Positions 36,620-48,091 of a stretch of DNA of 64,000 nt are shown in pieces. The position numbers and the translations under genes are program-made. A model generated the notes under the pieces. The model had not been told where the DNA came from, ran no database searches, and saw only the letters and a list, made by a program, of their open reading frames with translations. The DNA comes from Megalonaias nervosa. Lineage: Eukaryota; Mollusca; Bivalvia; Unionida; Unionidae. The stretch spans positions 62,001 to 126,000 of the forward strand of contig JAECUM010001934.1 of the NCBI GenBank assembly GCA_016617855.1, in the 5' to 3' direction. Numbering within the stretch: the first letter of the stretch is position 1; each line of letters opens with the position of its first letter.

Positions 36620-37500
36620 CCACAACAATTTACGGGGGGTATTGAAAAAGATCTGAATATCAGTACGCTGTACAACAAATTTCTTTATCAGTGAACAGGA
36701 CATCAGTGCATTCCCTTCAATGTACTCCCCATTAACCTCAAAATATTTTCTCAGTTTGATTATCTAATTATTAAATGCCATTTTGTATTTACATTTTGGA
36801 CGGTACGTTATTCATACACTGAAAATCTGAGTTGGCGGCTTTCAAATCGTCTGCCCTTCAACGAATCTTTCATAATGGATTCTACCAAATGTATCACGTG
36901 GGGCTAAAATAAGAGCTGCATGGAGCTTGTGGCAAAGTTCGGATGTGTGCTGCTTCAGGAAATCTGTGAAGATGACTTATTTATGCGCTGGTGCGTTGTC
37001 GTGTTAATGGATACCTCGGATATAGGTTACCGGAGGGGTGGTTTGATAGCGTTCCACAACTTATGCCGTCACTTCAGAGGAAAAATAATATCCAGTGACA
37101 TTAGCCGAGTCATGCACAGGTGGCTCGAAAATATAACACACATAAACCTCTCTTTGTTTTCTCCGATCCAAAACTTTATTATTTTCTCCTCAGTAGGATT
37201 AAAAAAGTAAAGCCATGTTTCATCACATGTGACAATCTCATTCAAGCGTATCTGTTCACTCTTTTCACATCTGATGAGTAGCTGTTTGGCGATTTCAGCC
37301 CGAGTCTGTTGCTAATCAGCCGTTAACAAATGCGAAAAACATCTTGCACAAACTTATATGAGCTTCCAGTGGTACTTCAGTATATAAAAAACAGCTGAAG
37401 AATGAATATCCGTGTTAACAAAAATATCTTCCACTGTGAACAGAGCATCTTCATTAATTAAGTCTTCATTTATTGTCCCCTTCATAACTGGCACTTCTAC
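36620..37500 (-). pseudogene. Decayed mariner-type transposase
   Basis: Fragments on the minus strand follow the order of a mariner-superfamily transposase. An IVTCDETWLYFFNPTEEK block (about 37170-37230) holds the first catalytic Asp region. A NTTTHQRINKSSSQIS-like block stands where the second Asp (DNAPAH) is expected. A SLKGRRFES block matches the conserved LKGRRF motif, and a KYFEVNGEYIEG block matches the C-terminus. Several stops and frameshifts separate them. The 5' end abuts a SINE at about 37514, so that insertion may have split the gene. A cut-and-paste enzyme in its active form; dead here. Confidence 0.78.
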
Positions 37501-37513
37501 TCATCAATCGATG

Positions 37514-37742
37514 AGGATCCGGATGACCGAGAGGTCTAAGACACTCGCCACTCACAAAAAACCGTCATCTAACCTCTATCCGCATATGTTCGAGTCTCAA
37601 CCTGACTAACATGGGTATGCAACTTTCCGTGGATTAGTGGATCATCCCGAGATTTTCCCGGGTTCTTCCTCCACCAAATATACTGACCGCCATGGAATGC
37701 GTATCATGTGCTGAATAACAGAGTTAAACCCACAAAAAAACA
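37514..37742 (+). mobile_element. Family A SINE in plus orientation
   Basis: The only plus-strand copy: a GATGACCGAGAGGTCTAAGA head, a GAGTCTCAACC B-box region, the core GGGTTCTTCCTCCACCAAAT and an A-rich tail ending in ACCCACAAAAAAACAATC. It differs from the young copies, so it is older. Confidence 0.75.
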
Positions 37743-40319
<2,577 letters not shown>

Positions 40320-40620
40320 TATTTGTGTGCTTTTTTTTATTTTCAACGTAGCTTTAACGATTTGAGTCATATTGCTACGATGCCTGCAGTGGAGCAGTTT
40401 TATAGTCACGTCTAGTACTAGGGCATCATGCCCCACCCAGTTTTATTATCCTGACACCACGTCGACCAGTCCTAACACCAACCTCTTAACCCTGAGCGCC
40501 AAGCGAGGCAGCTGCTAATACCATTTTTATAAGTCTTGGGTATGACTCGGCCGGGCTTCGAACCCGCGAGCTCCCGCATCCGAGGCGGATGCTCTAACCA
40601 CTTAGAACACCGGAGTTGTC
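40320..40620 (-). mobile_element. tRNA-derived SINE (family B), copy 8
   Basis: Good copy, minus strand: an A-box region read from TGCTCTAACCACTTAGAACA and a B box within GGGCTTCGAACCCGCG. The body is missing the CAGACATGTAGCATCATG-like segment. The minus-strand open frame here is SINE-derived. Confidence 0.83.
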
Positions 40621-42350
40621 TGCTGACTTGACGTAGATAAGTTATATATAAATACACAGATATACACAGTATATGCAATAATTTCAGAGACCATATAATA
40701 GTAAGAAAAGATTAAATACATATGTGTGGTCGTGATCTGTGTATTAATTTGAAATGGTTTTGGATTTTTTTTTTTAAGGTTTGCTTTGAGTACATAGGAT
40801 GGCCAGATAATAACGTCTTAATTGTAAGTCGGTACAGTCGGGTGTCAACAACATAATGTCTTAGAGATGTATATTTGTGACATTATATCAAAAAAGTCTT
40901 CAGCTGTTTCTACTTGTCCTGCATACTCTTGGAAACGATCACTAATAAATCGTTATTTCAGCTACTTCTCAGTCTGACTGCAGGCAAGATGTTTCCTGAC
41001 TTAGCAGGAAATCTGAATTTAATTTCCTAAAGACAGAGAAATTCACCTCGTGGTTACTTTGACCACCCCAGCCCCACCTCATTTTACAATATCTTCAAAC
41101 GATAAAAACTGAATTAAAAAAAAAAAAACGTGTTTCAATCAATTTTATTAAAACCGCCGATATTAATAAATTAAATACGCTAATGAGTGAGCGGAATCGA
41201 TTCCACCATCAACAGACGAATCGCCAGAGTACGACTGCCAAGCTCTGACGTCAAAAAACCACGAAGAAAATTCAATAGCCATTAGCCGATCCCACTGACC
41301 TAGATTAAGCCTGGCTGGTATTAATGAAAATCTTTAAGTACGTAACGACATAACTTACTTTGAAAGTAAAATACCTACAAGAATCTTTGCAAGCCGTGAA
41401 CCGATCTTCATTAAACCTAAAATGGTTTCGCTCTGTGATGCATTATCTCACAGTGTGAGGGAAAACTTACAAGTAATTCTGGATTATTTCAGTCTCGCCG
41501 AGTTTCATTTCTGACAGAATAATACATTTCTAAACGGAAGGTGTCATTCTTTTTTTCTTTATCCTCTTGATTTCTGAAAATGGACATACGTTTCAGATGC
41601 TTTCCTAATAAACTGCACGTTTTAATAAAGTTGTAGATCACTGTGGATATATTTATTCCACACTGTAACCTAATTATAGCTTCAATAATGACATGCTGAA
41701 ATGCCAAAAAGTTGATACCCTCCACAGTGTTATAATCTCTGTAACAATCAGCTTCCAAATTTAAGAATAAAATGCTAATATATACGGATACAAAATATTA
41801 TTATATACTGATACAAAATGCTTTAATATACTCACACAAAATGCTGCTATATTCTTATACAAAATGAGTTGATGACTATGAACTCTTCTGTACAAATTCG
41901 TTAAAGATATTGGCATCAACAAGAAAAGCATTTGGAAATATCCGTGGTAACTTGAAAGGTTCAATCCTTGTGTTTTTGCAATGTACAAAATTCTGGCTAC
42001 CAAGGCAATGACATTTCAGGTTCCTGGCAATAATCAATACATTTAGTAAATACATCTTCCTGCTTTTAGTTCGTTTCTACTTCCATCAATAAAATTGTTG
42101 TAAAACTGAAGAAAACCTTTTTACATATAGTGCATTCTGTAAAAGAAGCCTTAGGATAAATTACAGTCCAGCAAACCAGACAACTTGCTACACTTTCAAG
42201 ATTTAAAAATAAAATATTACTAAACATTGTCTGGAATATTTCCTTACAATATTCCGTTATTTTTGTAAATCATGTCGCGCTACAATTGTAAGGGAATATT
42301 CCAAACAATGCAACCAAATCCTGCATTTTTGTTTCTAGTACATAATAAAA
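40621..42350. other. No gene seen
   Basis: AT-rich. A GGAATATTCC-type palindrome pair occurs near 42230-42300 (CTGGAATATT and GGGAATATTCCAAACA), perhaps a short inverted repeat. Nothing coding. Confidence 0.45.
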
Positions 42351-43060
42351 CAAGAGTCTCTCGAAAGGAGTCACACTCTACTGGCCGAAAAGAACTTACA
42401 GGAATTCAAGATAAGACCATTTCTTTATGTTAACTACTGAGTGTTGGAAGCATCTCTAATTTTCTTAAGCGATAAAAAGATTGTTAAATTAACTGTTGTG
42501 GTGGAAATACTGGATGTCAGCTTGGCAATATTTTCATCTAGGACTAATAAGGTTTTATGAGAAGTCTTTTACCGAAAACCCCGTGTCAATACCACCATCC
42601 ATTCAGGGGGAGTAATGACAGCAAGATTGTCAAGACAATCGTCATGGTCGTCATACTGGATGTAGTATATGCACCATTTTCATTTGGAATGATCTGTTGA
42701 TATGGCCATCCATTTGGGAGGAACAGAGGGTCAGTTTGTATCATTTTCATTTAGGACCAACTAGACACTGTAACAACTCTTGTGAAGAAAACCCAATGTC
42801 AAAATGACTCTCCATTTAAGAGGAGTAGCGATAACAATATTTTCAAGATGGCCATCAGTGTGGCCGTACTGGACATCAGATCTGAGTCATTTTAATTTCG
42901 AACCGGCAAATCGTCGATATTTTCAAGATGGCCATCATGGTGGCCATATTGGTCATCAGATCTGCGCCAATTTAATATAGAACCAACAAATCATCTTAAG
43001 ACGACTTCTGGTGAAAACACCATGGCGATATGACTGTGCGAGGATGCATCCCCTGAGACA
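42351..43060. repeat. CAAGATGGC-bearing ~150-bp repeat block
   Basis: Four or more diverged units of the family at 35.6-36.25 kb, including two close copies of TTTTCAAGATGGCCATCA with a TGGCCATATTGGTCATCAGA-like phrase. Confidence 0.72.
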
Positions 43061-43319
43061 ATTTCGGATTTTTTAAGTGATTGCGATTCACACAAAAAAT
43101 TTAATCATATTTTACATGTTTCCCTTTATGTCATTTGATAAATATTTTACATATTTTAACATCTTTACGCTTTATATTTTATCATGTTGTACTATATGCT
43201 TTACATTATTTGCAAGGTTTTTCTTTCTAAAGTTGCTGTGCAATTCGTTTGACATTTTTGGGAACATTTACTTTTACTTGGCACCATAGCCACTACTGTG
43301 CTGAATGGCTGTAAAGCGG

Positions 43320-43345
43320 TACACACACACACACACACACACACC
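43320..43345. repeat. (CA)n microsatellite
   Basis: About 13 CA dinucleotides directly upstream of the hAT-type MITE. Confidence 0.95.
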
Positions 43346-43357
43346 GTCCGTCTATAT

Positions 43358-43519
43358 CAGTGGTTCTCAATACCTAGGTCGCGACCCAAATTATGGTCGC
43401 GAGGACGTTCCATAGTGTCACAAGGAATTTTTTTAGGGTGGCAAAACTTATGAAACGGTGTCGTGAGGATCAGAGAAACTATTTTAGTGTCGTGGCCAAA
43501 AAATGGTTGGGAACCACCC
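43358..43519. mobile_element. hAT-type MITE with 8-bp target duplication
   Basis: Begins CAGTGGTTCTCAA and ends TTGGGAACCACCC, near-perfect inverted ends of the hAT type. GTCTATAT flanks both sides (43350-43357 and 43520-43527), a perfect 8-bp duplication of the length expected for hAT. The body is 162 bp, with GGTCGCGACCCAAATT-like and GTCGTGGCCAAAAAATGG-like inner arms. A non-autonomous copy. Confidence 0.92.
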
Positions 43520-43529
43520 GTCTATATAA

Positions 43530-44606
43530 ACATCAACTTTGGCTACAAAGAATTAGCTCATACTCTGATCTGTACAATAATTTTAGCTACAAATGAACAA
43601 CTCTATTCCACATTATATCTCATTACCTGAAAGCTAAACGAATGAACTTTGATACTTATTGCATAGTTCCAGACATTAGGACTGTCAAATCAATCACGAA
43701 TACGCCTTCGATGTAATTAGCAACATACTGATCACAGTCAGCATGTTGCACGTGTAAACTACCATTTATTAAACATGTACAGTTTGAACTGAGAAACATT
43801 CCTTGTTTAAGTTACAAGGAAAACATTGCTACACAACACTAGCAGGACATAAAGCTAGTTCAAATGAGTTTGTTTCAAATATATAGAGAACAGGGCACAA
43901 ACACGAATCGGGATAAAAGTTTATAATGCTCGTGCTCTGTTCTCTACGTTCTCAATATCGCTTGTATTATATGTTAGTGGAATTTCAAGCTATCCCCATT
44001 ACCTTATGTTTATGTCAACAAATGTCATTAAAAAATACGCGCCACTATACCGATCAACTGATCTTTTGTCGTGAAACAAGGGCTGTAATGTTATGGGCAT
44101 CCTCTGACATGACCCACTTACTGTGAAGACGTATCCACGTCACATAACGTTGTACTCATCATAAGATGTCACAAAACGGCTGTCTCTCAACCAAAGTATT
44201 TGGAACTTGAACGCCAGGAAATTTTAGGGCTTTTTATATTGGTGCTACTAAGCACAGAACGGAGGAACAAAATAATTTAGCAACGAGGAATGACGGAACG
44301 TGAACGCATGTACTCACAAGGAAACAGCGTTTATCAGTCGTTGTTCTTAAATCTATTGATTCTTTATTGGTGTAATTGTGTTTGTCGTAAAATCCGTGCT
44401 TAATATAAATTTTTATATTTAGACGATTCGGTGCAAATAGTGTCCCACAACCGACGGCACATTACTTTTCTTTTCATTCTTTTTTAATTCACAGATTGTG
44501 AATTTCAAATAAACGCTTAATGTTTTAAAAATAAATAAAGTTATTGTATGAAAAGATAGCAAAGCCGTTGTATGTTTTTTTCGAACTTGTTCGATTATTT
44601 AATACA

Positions 44607-44651
<45 letters not shown>

Positions 44652-45315
44652 ATAGTTATCTATCAATTATTACAAGGATAATATCAGAGTTAGGGTTAAA
44701 TTTTGCTTTTCTTTAATGTGTATATTATACTTTATCATCTCAATGATTTTTAGTCTCTTTCATCCTTTCCGACTTCAACAGTCGCTGACCTAGCCCAGCT
44801 GAAAGTACACTTGTACTCTGTAGGATGAATTTGCGAAGGCAGTTGAACTGTACCCTGACTTCCAAAATCTAAAAGTTGGCGTATTCTCTTTTAGATTCAA
44901 CCTCCCAATAAAGCGGGTTACAAATTAGGCTGATGTGACTTAACACGAAATTACCTCGTACCTAAAAAAAAATAGCCCGCGAGGGCAGTGTCTTAAATCC
45001 TACGGACGAAGTTTGTAACATGGAGGTTAAGTTTCAAAATGCAGAATTAACTGAAGACGATGTTCCCTGGGCAAAATTACATTAGTCCAAAGAAAGACAC
45101 GCTGTTATACAAATGAAATGGTGGCTATAATTTCATCTCCCTTCAGGTGCAAATCGAAGAAAATTTATATTCTTTATTCAGTCATTTAGGCTACCGTCTA
45201 AAATACATACAAAAAGATCAATAAATTGGAGCACAATGCACTTATAATATAACTGTCAGACGTTTAGTACAGGTTTTTGTCAAGCTAATACAGTACAAGT
45301 TTTGTCAGAAAGCTG
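43530..45315. other. No gene; (CT)n at 44608-44648
   Basis: Flank of the Polinton. AT-rich sequence with one CT microsatellite and no recognisable coding exon. Confidence 0.5.
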
Positions 45316-45321
45316 TCCACT
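45316..45321. repeat. Polinton target duplication, left
   Basis: TCCACT, identical to 60399-60404. Polinton-type integrases make 6-bp duplications, so this fixes the element at 45322-60398. Confidence 0.85.
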
Positions 45322-45592
45322 AGCAGCAGAGAGGGTGAACCCAACAAATTTTTTTCGAGCAAAATTTGTCTTAAAAATAAAGCTTCGCACGAAAAAAAAA
45401 ATAAAAAAATAAAAAGGTCAATAACGCCAAACTGAAACGTCTAACCGAATCGAGATTTTGTCACCGTAGCATCGCTACGGGGGTTAGTTCGCGCTGTTAC
45501 TTCGCTGTTGACACCCGTGTTTATAAAATTTTGCGAGTGTTCGTTTATGTACTCATGCACGCAATTTTTGTCGGTTCACCCTCTCTGCTGCT
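45322..45592. repeat. Left terminal inverted repeat
   Basis: About 271 bp, diverged from the right repeat by substitutions and indels, with shared blocks such as GGTCAATAACGC, TCTAACCGAAT and GAGTGTTCGTTTATGTACTC. The outer end AGCAGCAGAGAGGGTGAAC is repeated in inverted form at the inner end (to 45592), so each repeat is itself bounded by the same 19-bp motif. Confidence 0.9.
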
Positions 45593-45600
45593 CTGTGTTT

Positions 45601-46547
45601 TTATCCAAATATTTGATCAAGTCCGTTACGATATCTCGACTTGGGATCATGTAAATTTATTGTTATAAATCCAAACGGGCTAGCTTGCGCGTGTGCAAAG
45701 AAATTTTTAAATTTGATCATGTCCATGTTCCCTGAACACCAAGTATAATAAATATTTTGTTGTTGTTGTTGTTGTTATAGGGTTTAACGCCATTTTTCAG
45801 CACAAGATAGGCTATACATGGCGGCCAGTATTAATGGTGGAGGAAGAACCCTGGAAAACCCCGGGAAGAACCACCGACCCACGAGAAGCTACTGGCAGGC
45901 TTTCTCACGTACCCACGTTTGCCGAGCCTGGACTCGAACTCACGCAGACAGAGGTGAGATGGCAGTGATCCGTAACGATCAGCGCTTTAGACCACTCGGC
46001 CACTCGGGGCCCCCATAAATATTTTGTAAAGTATGATTATCAACTCCGTTAAATACAACCAAAATATTGCAGTTGTCTCTGATCATTTAGGTATTTGTGT
46101 ATAACGCTGGGTAGCATAAATTACGTCTGTATTTTTATGCCTGCCTCTGGAAAATATCTGAGCTGGATTTGATTGTTTGTCCAGCATGACATCGTCGTAT
46201 ACTACGAGATTATTAATACGTCCATCCAGGTCATCCACAGATGGCGCTTCATCAATATCGGTGATAAAATCAATAATGCTGACTCCATCACTGTCATTGT
46301 CTTCATATAACGATTTTGTATTTTCATTAAAATCTTTAAGTACTTCATAGCATCGTTGATCATCTACAGATGGTGCCACTAAATATAGTTTATCCCACTT
46401 GAGCTATCTCATTATCAGATTAAGCAATAATTGGGTCTAACCACTTCCAGATGGCCCAATTATTATCATCCTGATAGAATTCGGTAACGCTGGGTGATGT
46501 TTGACTGGCTCCTGTTTTCGTGTCGCTGAGAAATCAATTATATCCAT
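45601..46547 (-). pseudogene. Packaging ATPase (FtsK/HerA type), inactivated
   Basis: Would encode the genome-packaging ATPase of Polinton-like elements. The start at 46547 gives an N-terminus followed by the P-loop GPSGSG. The codon for the expected P-loop Lys is TAG (46437-46439), and a second TAG follows at 46404-46406. Downstream the frame is open: Walker B is NLVVYDDVML, and a RGRHKNTDVIYATQRY block matches the conserved region after Walker B. A one-base frameshift near 46085 precedes the IRDN block. A SINE then splits the last part (45760-46014), beyond which a short segment ending RYRNG leads to a stop at 45601-45603. It starts 13 bp from the divergent phospholipase gene. Confidence 0.9.
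45760..46014 (-). mobile_element. Family A SINE inside the ATPase gene
   Basis: Full-length minus-strand copy with (AAC)n tail. The flanks ATAAATATTTTG at 45748-45759 and 46015-46026 form a perfect 12-bp duplication. Very similar to the copy at 48373-48626. Confidence 0.95.
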
Positions 46548-46560
46548 AATAATAAATAAT

Positions 46561-47082
46561 ATGAACCTATATTGTGTTCGATGCAAGGCACCCACCCCCA
46601 CCGTTGGTGGGACGAGTGGATTAACAACAATAATAACAAAAAATAAAAAATGCGCACTGACAGGTAAGTGGAAAAAGTGTGGCACAAACAAATACAGATT
46701 TATATCCCGTGATAAAATCACGGACAAGTCTACAAAGACAGGAGGTGATATCGCTGCTTCGTTGGGAAAATTACCACGGACTCCATGGGCGAAGTATCCC
46801 GGGGAAAAACATTTACCAGGATATAATTACTGTGGTCCTGGAACCCGACTTGATATCCGACTTGACGAACGAGATCAACCAAGACCAGGAGAGTATCCAA
46901 TAAATAAGACTGATCAAGCATGTCATGTTCATGATGTTGCGTATAAAAACAAAGATTTACAACAACGGCATCTCGCAGATGTGAAGTTGATTCATGCGTT
47001 AACTTCTATACCTGATAAATCTCTCAGAGAGAAACTTGCTAGTTTTCAAGTGAAATCTGCTATGAAGGGTAAAGTAAACTAA
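46561..47082 (+). CDS. Zinc ribbon plus parvovirus-type phospholipase A2
   Basis: Predicted 173-residue protein, open throughout. The N-terminus has a zinc-ribbon-like segment, YCVRC (Cys5, Cys8), with a later KKCGTNKYRF (Cys40). The Cys expected two residues before Cys40 is Trp (GKWKKC), so the ribbon may be incomplete, although Cys31 might substitute. The C-terminal half carries the calcium-loop motif PGYNYCGPG (residues 86-94) and the catalytic HDVAY (124-128), the hallmarks of the phospholipase A2 domain in parvovirus VP1. By family knowledge such domains breach endosomal membranes during entry. An ATG at 46501 is in frame but overlaps the ATPase start; 46561 follows an AATAATAAATAAT leader and gives the Cys motif at the very N-terminus, so I prefer it. 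Confidence 0.88.
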   Translation: MNLYCVRCKAPTPTVGGTSGLTTIITKNKKCALTGKWKKCGTNKYRFISRDKITDKSTKTGGDIAASLGKLPRTPWAKYPGEKHLPGYNYCGPGTRLDIRLDERDQPRPGEYPINKTDQACHVHDVAYKNKDLQQRHLADVKLIHALTSIPDKSLREKLASFQVKSAMKGKVN

Positions 47083-47118
47083 TGCTAGGGGATGGTAATT
47101 AATTACATAACTATTGTA

Positions 47119-48091
47119 ATGGAATCTGTTTATTATAGCCCAAGAGGATATTGGAAGGGCAGAGCAGCGATTAGTAAACTTGCTGAAGCAGCAAAAGTCT
47201 CACGTACTGTTGCTGCAGCGTGGTTAGCACGACAGGCAATATGGCAAATATATCTACCACCACCTAAAAAAATTCAGTACGCGTATTTTGATGTCAGCGT
47301 TCCCAATGAAGTTCATCAAGCAGACATTTTGTTTTTACCATATGATACTATTAAAACACGTAGACGTCAATCACGCACATACAAATACGCGTTGACTGTC
47401 GTTGACGTTGCAAGTAAATATAAAGAAGCTGAACCATTATCAACTAAAACAGCATCTGAAATTGCATCTGCGTTTGAATGAATTTATCAACGAGGACCCT
47501 TGCAATGGCCACAGTTGCTACAAGTTGATCCTGGCAAAGAATTTCTTGGTGCAGTATCATCGCTCATGAAGCACCATAATGTTAAAATCAGACGAGGACA
47601 CACTACAATTCATCGTGATCAGGCAATAGTTGAACGATTTAATCGAACACTTGCTGAGCGGTTATTTGGATACCAGTATGCGAAGGAAATAATTCAGGTA
47701 GATACGAGATCTCGCGAATGGGTTGCAAGATTACCAAGTGTGATAGCTGCGTTAAATAATGAAATTACTCGTGCAACTTCTATGAAACCCACCGTCGCGA
47801 TCACCAAAAAATATATACCTGTACAACGACGTGACTTTTCAAAACAGCCAGTGTTAGGTAAATGTGACTGTCAGATATTTATATGAACCCGGTGAACTTG
47901 AAGGGGGTAAAAAAAGAGCAACTGATCCTATCTGGAGTGTGACTACACAAAAAATTTCCAGCGTGGTTAGATCTACGGGTAGACCTGCAATCTACAGACT
48001 GGATTCGAATGCTCCTCAGCGTGGATTTGTACGTGAACAGTTACAAGTAATTCCTGAAGACACACAATTACCACCGCGTTCACTTTTGTAA
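47119..48091 (+). pseudogene. Polinton integrase (retrovirus-like), broken
   Basis: DDE-type integrase that would insert the element's DNA. The N-terminal YYSPRGYWKG and LPPPKK segments are typical of Polinton integrases. Catalytic residues are visible: Asp69 in HQADILF, Asp137 in LLQVDPGKEF and Glu172 in AIVERFNRTL, the last two about 35 residues apart. The C-terminal SH3-like region has GELEGGKKRATDPIWS and FVREQL. Defects: an in-frame TGA at 47479-47481, where family members have a coding residue (likely Trp), and a one-base frameshift near 47865 before the C-terminal domain. An ATG at 47092 is also in frame, but 47119 matches the usual N-terminus. It converges with the helicase gene, overlapping by about 12 bp. 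Confidence 0.93.

Noticed and set aside
46437..46727. 96-codon minus-strand frame overlapping the phospholipase gene
   Set aside because: Only the part from 46547 onward is the ATPase N-terminus; the upstream extension is the shadow of the opposite gene.
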